Shown: piece after piece, positions 52,237 through 64,000 of the stretch
Layout of the letters: every line of letters begins with the position of its first letter
Position numbering within the stretch: the stretch's first letter is position 1
Source: Solen grandis
Lineage: Eukaryota > Mollusca > Bivalvia > Adapedonta > Solenidae
Length of the DNA stretch: 64,000 nt
Reading direction: 5' to 3'
Assembly (NCBI GenBank): GCA_021229015.1
Contig: CM037781.1
Coordinates: 68,344,345 to 68,408,344, forward strand
Notes under the pieces: model-generated
What the model was told of the DNA's origin: nothing
The model's input: the letters and a program-made list of their open reading frames with translations, nothing else
Databases searched by the model: none
Made by a program: the position numbers and the translations under genes

Positions 52237-54046
52237 ATGTCGAGTAGTGAAGAAAGCAGCGATGATGAGCCACCTGCAAAAAAGACCAAGAGTGATATAC
52301 GGGAATATTATTCCATACAGCCACGGTCACAGAGAACTTCAAGAAAGTTTAAAATGAATGGCCACGTGTACGATGTTACTTTTGAAAGATATAAAAAACC
52401 GTTTGAATTTACACATCAACTTTTCAATGACACGGTGAAACAGTTATACAGAGAAGCACGGGACAATGACAACGATCAAATTCGTATCTCTATAAATCAT
52501 CCTGACCTAGCATTTGGTATCCACATTCCATTCGGGAATGCAACACACATTTCAGGAGATACGCTGTTGAACGAAATAGAGAAAGTATCACAAAGCAACC
52601 ACAAGTTTGAGATTCATGACGGGCATCTCCAGTTAGAAATGACACATGTCATTATGCCCGAGGGAGGTGGAAGAACAAAAAGAACGTTTGGATCGCACCT
52701 AAGCATTGAGAACATGTCCAAAGTCAAACGAAGTATGGTAAAGATAGACAATGTTCACGACAGTATGTGTTTGGCACGATCAATTGTGGTAGGGATATGT
52801 AAACTCAATAAAACGGACGATACAGCCTGGAAGAAGCGATGGAATTTGATGGGACAATCTGCAACACTTCTTCAAAGCCAAGAAGCCAAGACATTGTTAG
52901 ATAGTGTGGGCATTAGTCCAAATCAACCTTGTGGTATAGAAGAATACAAGAAGATTCAAGCCCACCTTTATCCAGACTATGTGATGAAAGTGTGGCCACA
53001 ATTTGAGAAAATGGACGTGTTGTTCAATCACCCACCTCTGACAGACAAAAGCAAAGTGATTCACATTTATCATCATGATAAACATTATGATTGCATTACA
53101 TCAATCACTGGTTTCCTGGAATGCAGCTACTTCTGTGAACACTGTTACTACGGTTATAACAACAGAGAAGCTCACTTGTGCAAGAATATTTGTCTGTGTT
53201 ACGCCTCGACACTATGCCCAAAAGAAGGATTCTTTCCATGTGGTCACTGTGGTAGAACATTTCATAGTCAGAAATGTTTTGATCAGCACAAAGCGAAACC
53301 AGGAAAATCTACAAAAAACATCTGTGAAAGTGTATGGCAATACAAGACCTGTGGTCAAATGGTTGTGGGCACAAAGAAGAACCATCTCTGTCCTGGCACT
53401 AAAAAATGCAAGTATTGCAAGAAAGTTGTGGATGCAGAACATCAGTGTTATATCCCCACGTACAAAGAACCAGAGAACATGAAGTCACCGACTGTACCTT
53501 TCATCTTCTTTGACTTTGAGTGCCAATTTGATTTGGGTGAACATATACCAAACTTTTGTGTTGCTCAACGTGCTTGTGGAGACTGTATGTGTCAATCCAT
53601 GAAAAGCCCGTGTCAGAAATGCGAAGCTGTGGATGAGCCAAGAGAAAAAATATTTCGTGGTAACAACACTTTGTCAGAATTTTGTGCATGGCTGTTTCAA
53701 CCCAGTCACAAAGGTACCACAGTGATTGCTCACAACTCACAAGGATACGATGCACAGTTTATTTTGAGGCACTTACTGACACATGATACAGTCAAACCAG
53801 AATTGATCATGAATGGAAGCAAAATTCTAATGATGAAAGCCCATCAAGTGAGATTCATCGACTCACTGAGTTTTCTCAACATGCCTTTGTCCGATTTCCC
53901 CGACACGTTTGGATTGCCTGAGATGGCAAAAGGATGGTTTCCATTTTATGCCAACACGGATGAATACCAAGACTACAGACTACATTGGAGACTATCTCCC
54001 CGTACATTTTTACAGACCCGACAGCATGAAACCTGACAAGAGAGAA
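52237..54046 (+). pseudogene. DNA polymerase copy 2, 5' half only
   Basis: Almost identical by eye to 29419-31230 and open for 580 codons. A 7-bp tandem duplication (GACTACA twice, about 53972-53985) shifts the frame, giving a stop at 54034-54036. Polymerase homology itself ends near 54046. The OTU-like, zinc-binding and first two exonuclease motifs are present; all polymerase motifs are absent. Confidence 0.85.
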
Positions 54047-54900
54047 GTGTTGTGACGGCTGGTTGCCGGTTATTTATGGACGCATAAATAACAGGGAACC
54101 AGTCCGGAGTTCATGGAAGCTGAGCGCGTGCATGTGCGCAGCCAAGGAGAGGCGTACACAAACAGGTACCCTCAGCGTTCCAAGCTCAGTCTTGCTGAAG
54201 GTTTTGCAGTGTGTAGACGTGCTGCGTCTANNNNNNNNNNNNNNNNNNNNNNNNNNNNNNNNNNNNNNNNNNNNNNNNNNNNNNNNNNNNNNNNNNNNNN
54301 NNNNNNNNNNNNNNNNNNNNNNNNNNNNNNCAGACCCACCACCTATATACGGAGAATGATCAGCAAGTATGTGTCCCTCGACAATCATCAATCTGATCCA
54401 GCTATCTATCCCTGTCGCCATACTTACTATGGTGACCGTTATAATGCATCGGCAGAATAAGGTCGATGCCGGTCTTCGGAGGCTTAACGAGGCTTAACGA
54501 GGAATGTCTCCGAGAGAAAACCCAGGTCTCTACCTCAGACTAATAGCAGACGCCCACTTCCCCCCCCCCCTTGAGCCCGGGCCGGCGAGGGTTGTGGGCC
54601 GTCCCTATGGCTCTGTACTAAATTGGGGTCTGAGTCGCGCGAAATAGTGCTGGGGGGCTTCCCGGGCCAAAATAACTGGTGCATTCACCCCCCCCCCCCC
54701 CCCCCCCTGCTGCCGAAATGGTGCTGGGAGGCTTCCCGGGCCAAGATAACTGGTGCATTCGCCCCCCCTGCTGCTACATGGATATTCACAAGTTTTGAGG
54801 AACTTGCCAATGTCGGCAGTAGAACCAGGGCCATTTTTACCATTAATTTACGCTTCATTGCGAAACGGGGAGTTGATACAAAACTGGGAGAGACGGTGAA
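54047..54900. other. foreign sequence and assembly gap interrupting Polinton copy 2
   Basis: Right after the polymerase homology comes TGTTGTGACGGCTGGTTGCC, GC-richer DNA that could be the start of an LTR (TG…). The 100-N gap 54231-54330 hides the rest. Beyond it 54331-54900 has C-tracts and a duplicated block GTGCTGGGAGGCTTCCCGGG … AACTGGTGCATTCRC (about 54650 and 54720). No reverse transcriptase frame is visible. LTR identity is a guess. Confidence 0.35.
54231..54330. other. assembly gap (100 N)
   Basis: Exactly 100 unknown bases, at the point where the second Polinton copy has been interrupted. A collapsed or unresolved repeat is likely here. Confidence 0.99.
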
Positions 54901-57900
54901 CCCGTTTTGCAATAAAAATGTTTGAATACTTTAATGTTTTTATGGAGTTTGTTACCTTCCATTTATATTGCGATAAGTGGATAATCCCTGGGCATTGCTT
55001 TCTTTTCAGTACCATAGAAACAGCTCATTATAGTTCCTAAATGAACTCAGTGTCCTATACATTTATATATTATTTTGATGGAGCAACTATTAAAATGATC
55101 ACAAGAAATGAAAAGTATTTTTTGATGGATGTTCTGTAAAAAAAAACATTAAAGAATATTTGAAAATGAAGCTATTTTATTCTCCTCTCTCTAAAATGAT
55201 TGATTTTTCCATTTACTTAAAAATGAAGTCGTGGGTGTTAAAACTTTTTTTTTCAGATAAAATAAACTATAATGAGATATTAACTGTGTGTGTTTCCATT
55301 ATTATTGGATATTTATTTTCTTTTTAATGAGAGATTTATATTTTAGCTTTCAATCAAAAACAGTTATCATAGTTATACAAACATCATACAAACGAGCACG
55401 ATGACCTATTTTTTTCCCCAATTTCGTATTCAGTGTATTATTTACTCATGTGAAAATCAGAAGAAAAAAAAGTATTGAAGAAAAGAAAATATTGAATGAC
55501 TTAATGAATGACTTAAAAATGACTGTACTGTTATAGAAAAAAAAGATAATGCAAGAGCCATCTTATTTTTTTCTGCAGGACCTAATTTTGGTGATTTGAA
55601 TGTTAACCGATTATTTTAATCTTTTTAAAGCAGGAATACGTTCGACACACACACACATACACACACATCAATGTAATTAATCTTGATTTCAAGTGCTCTT
55701 ATTTATGACTTTTCATAATATAAGAGGCGTTTCATTGTTTTGTTTTTTTCTAGCGGACACATTTTCTAAAATTTAGCCCATAGTTGCTTTTAGATTTCAC
55801 TTCTAAGTATTTTAAGAACATATTACGCGTAAAAATTATATTTTCAGAATATTTAATCACAATTTGTACCTTATATAGTATTCTACAAAATAAAACTAAC
55901 GTAAAACCTCCTTTGTACCAGGACTACATTCTATGCAAGTTATATATACACAACACAATGTTTATGTTTCTTAAAAATTCAACGGTAAGATTCCCTTTAA
56001 TTTTTTCAGTTTAAATCCACTCATATGAAGGCTTTCTAAAGATATAAAATATACCAATATTTTTCTTTATTTTTTTCGGGGGGGTTAGTTGATTTTTAAG
56101 ATTCAAAATATGACAAATATATATTTAATGATGTATGTTTTAAGGGGAGGGGGGTGTTCTTTAACATCCGACTAAAACTAAATGAAAATTTCAACTAAGA
56201 TAAATACCAAATGTTAACCTGCTGAAACGTTCTTAAGATGTCATATTCTTTCTGAAATTAAAAACTCTTGTACAAAACGTCGATGATACATGTCATTTTG
56301 TTTGTGTGTGTTTCTTTTTTTCCACAGTTCCACCCCTCATTTAAACTCGTTTTTACTGAAGAGATAAAATAAATATAGGATATAAATTATGCACCAATCT
56401 AATGCTAAACTATGTCTCATTCATTCCTTAATAATCTTGAAAAAATAAAATAATTATGAATATATGAGTAAGTATGGAGTTTGCCTGATTTGCAATTGTT
56501 AAAATAATTAACATGTTTCCTTTCTTTTTTCAAAGTGAAGCGTTTATCTCAGTCCCTGAGTATATTTTTAATTACAATTACAAAGACAAAAGTAACTGTA
56601 AATAAAGTAAAGCAAAACTTTTCCCTTAACCTTTATTTCTATGGTAAAATGCATGTACAATGATATTTTTAACAAAAGCTAAAGCGTCACAAATATTAAT
56701 TTGCTGATCATAAACCCTTTTCTTGTAATTATATAATTACACATTTTCTTTTTCCAAAGCGATTTTGCTATACATGAATTATTCAAAAACGTTTTTAATT
56801 TTCCAATATACAGATCAGTAGTCAGATCAAATATGTGAATATTAAGGAGGTTATATCTATGTAAAAAGGTAATGAAATATGTACATGGGCATATAGCAGG
56901 CAAATAACTATAAAAGTCTGACATCGAGATGGACAGACGAAAATCTATCGATTATCATCAAGTTTTATAGAGTTTCTGTCGGAGAGTGCTTACAAAGTTC
57001 GAATGACTATGGTTTAATGATTTGAGAGAGCCACTTATGCCGCATCTACGCTCTCTTGAGTATCATCAATTATGCAGACAGTCTAAGTTGCACATAATAA
57101 TCAAATCAATCAGATAAAAAATGAAAATTATACATACACACAAATATTCCAATCAAGATTCATGAAGATTTGGCAACTGTATGGTCTCTAGCGTGTTTAC
57201 ATTTTTTGTTTCTTAGATTTGCCTTAATAGGATTTGACCAATTTTTCAATTATTTTCAGAAAAAAAAATCGGAACAAGGTTGAAATATATATGATGTAAA
57301 ATCTATATGCAATGATTATGAATACATGTTGTATATAAAAAATAACACATTTCAGATACATAAATAGTACAAAGTATTTCTTTACGTACAAATCAGTTAT
57401 AATTTCAACGGATCTGAAATGCAAATGATGAAACTCGGGATCATCATTAACATCGTAAATGACAATTGTGCTATACTGGGGAATCGATCTGTAAGTACTA
57501 TATACTAAACATTAACACTGCACTATAAATAAATAAATAAATAAATAAATATATAATTTTACTTTATTTTCCAAATAAAGTTCTATTTGAAAATAATTTC
57601 CAAACGCTTATTTTTCCGATATCGATACAGAAGCTATACAAATGTGAAAATATGCAAACTATTTGAAGCATTGTTAACATATTTGTAACGATATCAAAAT
57701 GTGTATTTTATAATAATGAACTGAGAACGACGATGATCTCTCTAACGAAGAACAATTGGTGAACTATTCTTCTCATTTCAATATTGTCTGAAGAGTAAAA
57801 TTTGATTTGAATGATATTGACTCAACCTTTGCCTGTTCTTCAATATGTAAAAGCGTATCAAGTCTCATTTTCCCCGCTTTGGTTTCCTGAGTCAGGGTAA

Positions 57901-57903
57901 CTA
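54901..57903. other. AT-rich stretch without recognised genes
   Basis: Only short open frames without similarity, homopolymer runs, a CACACA microsatellite near 55648 and an ATAA repeat near 57527. Confidence 0.5.
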
Positions 57904-59139
57904 CCTCATTGAGGTGGGGGTGTATCAAGAAAATATCCGGACTTTTGGTTTGATGTTGAAAGCCATTCAACATTTTTCAAAAATTATTTCTATTCTTTTT
58001 CAAAATAGTCTCCACCATCTTCGTGGGAGCTTTTGTATTCCCGCTGTGAACCATGACACAGACGTATGTTTTAGTTACAGCAGATATCAAACTCACCCTG
58101 ATCTTATATTTCTTTCCAGCAAGCATTTTTTCAGTTCTGGAAACAATTAAAGGTCACGGGGTGCGAGGTCTGGGCTACAGGGAGGGTGAAACAACATTTG
58201 CAATTTGAAAGAGTTGATAACCTCCACTGTAGCTGCGGCGGTATGGGAGGGGGCGTTACCGTACAGAAGGAGGATATTTTTCTGTGTTAACCTTGGGCGC
58301 ATTTGTTTCAGCGTTTCCCTGAGATTTTTCAGAAGAACTTCAGAATAGTATTTGGCGGTGACAGTTGCCTCGTGAATCCCAAAATGTAACAAATATGCCT
58401 TTTCCAGCCGAAGGAGACAGATTAAACTTTTTAGGAGGTGGAGAACCAGATCGTTTCCACTGCTTTGAATGAGCTTTTGTCTCAGGTTCGGCATAATGAA
58501 CCCTCATTTCATCTCCAGTGATAGTTCAAAATCATATCTCCTTTACGATTAAAACGACTCAAATGTTCTTTTGCGTTGGTCTCTCTGGTCGCCTTTTGAT
58601 CTGCGGACAGCTGTCTAAGCACCCACCTAGCTTTTACCATGCTAATGCCTAGCTGTTCGTGTAAAATATTGTGTGCCGATGCCTTACACATGCTGAACTT
58701 GTTGTCTACCATCTACAAAGTTACTCGAAGGTCTTTGTTGGCAAAAGCTTCAACATTTGCTACCGTATCAGCTGGTCGCCCAGTCCTAGGCATGTCACAA
58801 ACACTTTTTCTGCCTTCACGAAACTGTATAATCCACATTTATCAGAAAATATTTTTTTAAGCCTTTGAAAAAATTTTCAGGGCTTTTCACCTTCTGTAAC
58901 CATAAACTTTATTACAGAGCGTTGTTCCTCTAACTAAGAGTCCGTGATAGTCGAAACACTTATCATATATCAATGGGGAAAAAACAACTGTGTATATACA
59001 ATTGTCATTGAAAATAAAATGGCAAAGTTATTGGCAAAATAATGTAGTTTTCACTAATGTATTATGTGTGTACATGTATATAGCTGCACGTGGAAAGACA
59101 GGAGCATGAAAAGTCCAGATATTTTCTGACCGCCCCTCG
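57904..59139 (-). mobile_element. mariner-family transposon, about 1.24 kb
   Basis: Termini are imperfect inverted repeats. The left has GAGGTGGGGGTGTATCAAGAAAATATCCGGACTTTT (motif order) and the right, complemented, CGAGGGGCGGTCAGAAAATATCTGGACTTTT. TA dinucleotides lie at 57902-57903 and 59140-59141, as expected for the mariner TA target site. Length and a minus-strand transposase relic fit. Confidence 0.75.
57965..58960 (-). pseudogene. mariner transposase pseudogene
   Basis: Reading on the minus strand from about 58950, mariner segments appear in order across changing frames: E-Q-R-S-V-I-K-F near the N-terminus, P-R-T-G-R-P, I-L-H-E-Q-L-G-I-S, A-R-W-V…L-S-A-D-Q-K, then N-A-P-S-H-T-A, H-P-P-C-S-P-D-L-A-P and F-P-E-L-K-K near the C-terminus. 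The last Asp-containing block and intact linkers point to a DD34D mariner. Several stops and frame changes (for example after A-P-R-D-L) make it inactive. Confidence 0.82.
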
Positions 59140-59952
59140 TAGCGACAAATATAAAGAAAATGGAGCACAATCAAACCATTAAATCAAACAAAAATTAAAC
59201 ATACATAGTAATAAAAGTTTGCTTTAGACAATCCCTTTTTCCCTTTTTAACGAGTATAAAATATATACAGCAGGTTGATTATATAAACATGACACAGATT
59301 TTAAAATCATGTATTCGACGATTTCGTCAAAATCGCAAGTTATTATACACAAGACTCTAAACAGGTTACTCAGCATCATTAAATATATCATTAATGAACT
59401 ATGCATTCAAAAGTATCAAATTTGTAACATAATTGTGATTCCTTCAGAGTTGAAAGATACAATTTTCTTCAAAAGAAAGATATTTAACGTTACATTCTTA
59501 AAGATTGTTATATTTAACTATAAAATTGAATTTAAAGGTTTATATTGGAATGTAGAAAAAAATCGTAAATATGTCTTATTTGAGGAGTTGTATAAAATTA
59601 TAAAAGAAAAAAATTAAGTAAAAATAAAAAAAAGCAGAAAATGATCTGAGCCGAATTTAAAGTGAGAGTCTTTAAATCTGTGGGTATGCAAAGCATGACA
59701 ACATGCTTCTGTAATTTAGATGAATGGGCCGTTATTTGATTACTTACAAAACGACATTGTTTTACATTCATTTCAACTTTGGAATACTTACTGACATTAA
59801 AAAAGTATTTTGACGTATTTTGTGGTTCTGGTAATATCTTAATTTAGATATGTTTTAGCCTAAAAATAGCATTCTAAAGACATTTCGAAATACTAGAAAA
59901 AACCTGATACATGCATAAAGAAATCATGATTTTCTAACGACAAATAATAATA
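59140..59952. other. AT-rich stretch without recognised genes
   Basis: A plus-strand open frame at 59309-59617 is Lys/Ile/Asn-rich, as expected from AT-rich DNA, and has no recognisable domain. Nothing else seen. Confidence 0.5.
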
Positions 59953-61730
59953 TTAATAATAATCATCATCATCATCATCATCATCTTCTTCTTCTTCATC
60001 ATCATTACCACCTTCATTATCATTATGATATTCAGTAAAAAGCTCAAACACTTTAATGGAGTTCCGGTGACTGGGTGTAGTACTGGCACTACTTATATAC
60101 AGTCTGTCCTTGGTCGGGCTAAGGGCGATTGTTGTGGGGAACTCCAACCTGAACTGATTCATAGGAATAATCTTCAGTTTGACACATTCTGGAGACAGAA
60201 CATGTATATTTTCTGTGTCATTGCCACATACTATGACATGACCGTCATTATCAACAACAATACCCATAGGCTCCCTCAGCTTGGCGTCACGGTACACAGA
60301 GATTACGTTACCATCAAGTGCCAGGCATGTAACGGTATGGTTATTATAGTCAGAAACGTATAGCATGCTGTGATCTGGACTGAGGGCCAGGTAACGTGCA
60401 TTGTTGAAAAGGGGATTTCCCTCGGCGTCAGTGGTGAACTCCCTGACAACTTTACCGGACACGTCAAGGACTTGTACCTTCTCATGGAATGAAACTATCA
60501 AATGACCATGCATTTGTTCTTGAACTAGACTCAGACATTTGTCATCAACCTTTACATTGTGATTCACAGTAAGGGTGACGTCTGCTGTTAGCAGCTGGAT
60601 TGTTTTATCCTGATACAGAGTCACGCCTATTTTATTGTTGTCAAGAATTGTTACGCCATGCGGCTTGTCTGCACTATTGTGTTGTCCTGAATGTCTATAA
60701 CTTTAACGTTTTTATTATCATAATCAGTCACGATCATCTGTCCGGGGGACACAAAAGCTATTCCAACTATATTACAATCCTCCTGATCAGAAGGAGACTT
60801 GACGTTTATTTCTCCGAAGTATTTTAGTGTTAAATGTGTTTCGGGAAATGTACCTAACACAGATGTGGCATTAAGAAGCGTGTCTATCTCTTCTGTACAG
60901 TCAAGTTTCAGCGATCTTAAATAATTCCCCTCCTTCAATCGGCTTATGCTGGATTTTGCATGTTCTAGTTTACTTTGGAGTTTCTTCAACGCTATGAAAA
61001 GACGTTCGGGCTGCTGTGTTTCCTCGTCTTCTTCAAAAAAATTCAAAAGCAATTTGATATCAACATTTAATTTTCTTAAAATGGTATATCTGTGTTCAAG
61101 TGTACCTTTATTTTCTGTCATAATTTTTTCCGCTATTAAGACTGTGTTTTCCTTCAGCTTATTGATGCGCAAATGTGCACTTTCTGCAATTTTGTCGATT
61201 TCCTCTAGTGTTTTACATTGTTCAGATTTAATCTTCTTGTTGTCAGCCTTGTATTTATCCCTCTGAATACATTCGTCCATCCTAAGTATTTTAAGATCCG
61301 TCTTAAAGGACTTGAATTCATCGCTTTCACTGAAATCGTTTGCCAAATCTGATATCACTGCTGTATTCAGACAAGTTTTGTGATGATTTTTTAAACAGAT
61401 CAAGCAACACAAGGCATTGTGGGACTTACAGAACAATTCGATTGCCTCCCCAGCATGTTCGGAACATTCCTGCCACTTTGGGACGGTAACCACTGAATGT
61501 GTATCTGTAGACATCTTGTCCACATTCCGCAGTACATGACCTTTGGTTAATTTATCTCTTGCATGAATTAAACCGCAAGAAGGACATAGAAATTCTTCAC
61601 AAAAAGAACAGTGCCATGTTGCAGGGATGAACTGTGCGGTCATAAGGCAATGATCGCAATGTTTTTTTCGGACTTTGTTCGACTTGGATTTGGGTTTGCA
61701 CTTCCTTCCTGACACATACATCGCCATCAC
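59953..61730 (-). CDS. TRIM-like B-box/coiled-coil/NHL protein, one frame break
   Basis: The N-terminal frame (61730 down to 60651, 359 codons) has two B-box zinc fingers (about residues 25-65 and 88-121), a long coiled coil (about 135-285) and the first propeller repeat (I-V-G-I-A-F-V-S…V-T-D-Y-D-N). The frame then closes, but an adjacent frame continues without gap to 59953. It adds NHL-like repeats (A-R-Y-L-A-L-S-P…L-Y-V-S-D-Y-N-N, P-M-G-I-V-V-D-N, T-T-I-A-L-S-P) and an Asp-rich tail. There is no RING at the start. Such intron-poor TRIM-like genes are greatly expanded in bivalves and are often tied to innate immunity. The break is near 60670: pseudogene, allele or sequence error. Confidence 0.8.
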
Positions 61731-62899
61731 GGGTCTGTAATATGCAAACTCACTTTGTAATTGATATAGTCATGATCATCCAATTTTACTCACCGTATAA
61801 AATAAATGCAATTTTAATATTAAGCATGTCTTATTAATTATAAATGTCTATTTCCATTTTTTCTACCTAAAATTAAAAATCAGTATATCTAGCGAAACCA
61901 TCTGTTATTCATACTTTGATTTGATTTAATCTTAATTAGATATATAAAGTACGGATAATTTTTTTCCATCAAAATGTTTTGAGCGTGAAAGCTAAACAAA
62001 TTCACTAATCATCGCGGAGGTAAGGTGTGAAATATTTCGGGTACTCGAGATTATCGTATGTCAGCTGTCACAATGTCAGCTGTCACAATGTCAGCTCTAC
62101 TACGCTTTAAATGTCATTTCGCCAGGAATGTTCGTGTACATCACTTATCATAATTTTATTAAATCCAACGATGAAAGTTGATCAGAAAGAGAAAACGTAA
62201 ACTCGTGGAAAACATGCAGGTGTATTGAGTCTCATTTCACTGTCTATTTGTTCTGTCTTATTCAAGCCATGTTTTTTCATTCTAAAATATCCTAATCATT
62301 GTTATTTTAATTATTTTATTCTCTGTGTTTATTACTTCATATTTATATCCAGTTAATACATGTAAATATAAGCCTTAATTGATATAATTACTACAATATA
62401 TTCTCATTCATCAAACTGTTTCCATGTATTGTACTCTGTTATGCTGCGTTTACACTATGTTCACGGCGACCACGTTTCGGGCTACCGTGGACAAAACGGG
62501 GTGACCGTGAGAGAACGCTGGGGAAAAGGATGGGCAAACGTGACAGGCCGTGATCGCCGTGGATGCCGAGCCAGATTTTTAAATTGTCAAGAAATTCGCC
62601 ACGGCAGTCAAGGTGCGGATTAGAAACTTAGAAGGCCGTAGCAAAAAAGGATGAACGCAACAAGACGTGACAGAATGTAAAAGGCCTTAATAGGCTGTAA
62701 CAAAACTTAGAGGTGGTCCGTAGTGGAACGGGGAGCTTTCCTGATGTAGTCTCATACATCGGCATTTTTGAAAACTATGTTCTATGGTAGCGAGCATTCT
62801 ACATCGAACAGCATTTTGGGCAATAATTAAATACACTTATTTTTTCTCGAACTACTTAGATTAAAGGTCTGATTTTTTTTTCATCCAGTGATGCTAATT

Positions 62900-62955
<56 letters not shown>

Positions 62956-64000
62956 AGTACGCTTCCATTATGTAAGTCAAAACGAAACTGAAATGTGCAA
63001 AGGATTTATGCTGGAAATAAATTTTTCAATAAAACGGAAATAAAAAGTAAATGTGCTAGCAAGTAAGTGGCAAATAATCAGGAAATTTTTGAAACATTGA
63101 CAACTGCAATTCCATCACTTGTAGTTGCCTATAAATATGCATATGCATGTTAGTGTATCATCTGCCGCGCTAGTTATTTACTGCGCGGTGCAAAGTTAGG
63201 TCGCGGTTTCGAATTTAGCTGGGGAATTTTGAAATGGTAAATCTAAGTCAATTAACCAGCTAAAGATTAAAAAAATAAAATCTAATAAAAAAGGAATGAA
63301 AGTAAAGCAAAGCACCTAGCAATGCTTTGCCCGTGGGAGTGGCGGGCTGACTTAATGGAATGTTTAACTTTTTTCGTCTAAAATGCAACGTAGGGATGTT
63401 GTTAAAATCCCCATGTCACATGCTTGCAAGTCTTTTTAATTCATTTTTTTGTACTAAATACCTTTGTCCATTGCCATCTGTTTTTGTGTGTTTCTTGTAT
63501 TATATTTTCTTGCTTTTTATTTAAATACATATATCTAATAAATCTTATTAAAAGCCCATTATATTTCATAATGATACAGTTTTCACGAAAAAAGAAAATA
63601 TGAAATAACATTGACATATTGTAGACTAAGACAAATGGAACAACATGTGCGAATATCTGAGGTAAAATAACAGTTAAACGCATTGAAAGTGTTGATCAAA
63701 TAACGCAATTTAGTATTTTGGATGGATGTCAAAATACTCTCATTGTTTACATTTTGCATTGGCGTGTATTCCCGAAGACGGTCAGTAATAGAAATTGTGC
63801 CAACGAACTTTGCATCTCTTAACAAATCTGTAGTACACATTTTGCTTTTCTCTTCTAAAAATATATTGTAAGAAAAATTGACTATGTGCTTATTGAAAAA
63901 AAAAATGTGTTCATCCTTTTTTGTTACGATCATGTTTACGCAAACATCTTTATGACATTGGGGTTACAGGATCATTTGAAAATTTGAATAATTGCCACTT
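61731..64000. other. right flank: non-coding, repeats
   Basis: Contains a short tandem repeat (ATGTCAGCTGTCACA, about 62058-62096), a GC-richer patch with GTGACCGTG/CCGTGG motifs (about 62448-62640) likely from a dispersed repeat, a (TA)n microsatellite (about 62906-62951), a weak tRNA-like B box near 63205 and copy 3 of dispersed repeat family B (63590-63870). No gene seen. Confidence 0.5.
63590..63870 (+). repeat. dispersed repeat family B, copy 3
   Basis: Matches 24370-24800 and 45800-46110 in order: AACATTGACATATTGTAGAC, GCGAATATCTG, GTTGATCAAATAACGCAATT, TGGATGGATGTCAAAATACT, TTTACATTTTGCATTGGCGT, GAAGACGGTCAGTAAT and CATCTCTTAACAAATCTGTA. Confidence 0.65.

Larger units (their letters stand above)
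50143..54046. mobile_element. second Polinton copy, truncated left end
   Basis: Starts AGTAGTGAAGGGTGGCACTG, close to the terminal sequence of the first element. It continues collinearly with 27445-31210 through the terminal repeat, the three left accessory genes and the first half of the polymerase. The terminal repeat has lost one internal repeat and carries an insertion of ~110 bp (about 50290-50415). Sequence identity ends abruptly near 54046 in GACAAGAGAGAAG. A putative 6-bp duplication at the left would be AAGGGT (50137-50142) but cannot be checked without the right end. Confidence 0.88.

Noticed and set aside
54623..54925. Open frames around the C-tracts
   Set aside because: They depend on homopolymer C runs and a duplicated non-coding block.

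Overview
This is eukaryotic, AT-rich, intron-containing DNA, most likely from a bivalve mollusc. That assignment rests on the kinds of sequence present: tRNA-headed SINEs with a conserved 'ctgaaatactgtcg' tail, foldback and MITE-like repeats, palindromic CTCGTGGCCACGAG repeats, and an intron-poor B-box/NHL gene. I cannot name the species. Two 100-N assembly gaps are present (4131-4230 and 54231-54330).

Host genes. The window opens with the last exon of an SLC5-type sodium-coupled transporter (2-322, +). From 8184 to 18528 on the minus strand lies a complete 12-exon SLC23-type nucleobase/ascorbate transporter gene. All twelve exons splice in phase to a 609-residue protein; intron 1 needs a GC-AG donor and holds a 2-kb foldback element. 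An SGNH-hydrolase-like two-exon fragment (47887-48498, +) and a possible small helix-turn-helix exon (46530-46624, +) lie between two viral elements. A B-box/coiled-coil/NHL (TRIM-like) gene with one frame break occupies 59953-61730 (-).

The main feature is an almost complete Polinton/Maverick (adintovirus-like endogenous virus) at 27445-44526. It is 17,082 bp long, has ~290-bp terminal inverted repeats and sits between 6-bp target duplications (CATAGG). Its centre, read left to right, encodes protein-primed DNA polymerase, an F-box-like protein, packaging ATPase, basic and hydrophobic minor virion proteins, chromodomain integrase, a membrane protein, penton-like protein, pX-like protein, major capsid protein and adenain-type protease. 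Several of these genes join by ATGA overlaps. The polymerase and major capsid genes each carry one in-frame stop, and at least four other genes carry frameshifts, so this copy looks defective. A second, truncated copy of the left end starts at 50143 and is cut off near 54046 by other DNA and an assembly gap.

The least expected signal is in the outer parts of the Polinton. Five short accessory genes and a RING-finger gene, arranged in both orientations near the two ends, do not end in polyadenylation signals. Each is followed by a 16-nt stem-loop matching the metazoan replication-dependent histone mRNA 3' end (GGCCCTTTTCAGGGCC or variants). Exactly 14 nt further on is a purine-rich GAAAGGA-like motif that resembles the histone downstream element bound by U7 snRNA. 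Three of the associated promoter regions share a ~150-bp module with AGGTCA half-sites, a CCAAT box and a TATA box. This suggests an S-phase, SLBP/U7-type expression programme for virus accessory proteins, one of which carries YPxL late-domain motifs and another a SUMO-interaction motif.

Other mobile DNA: a foldback element (15889-17854) and a second element (19504-21352) that share TACGGAAGC ends and 6-bp target duplications; a mariner element with a decayed transposase (57904-59139); MITE and dispersed-repeat families; several SINEs; and long perfect hairpins at 25864-25962 and 46131-46211.
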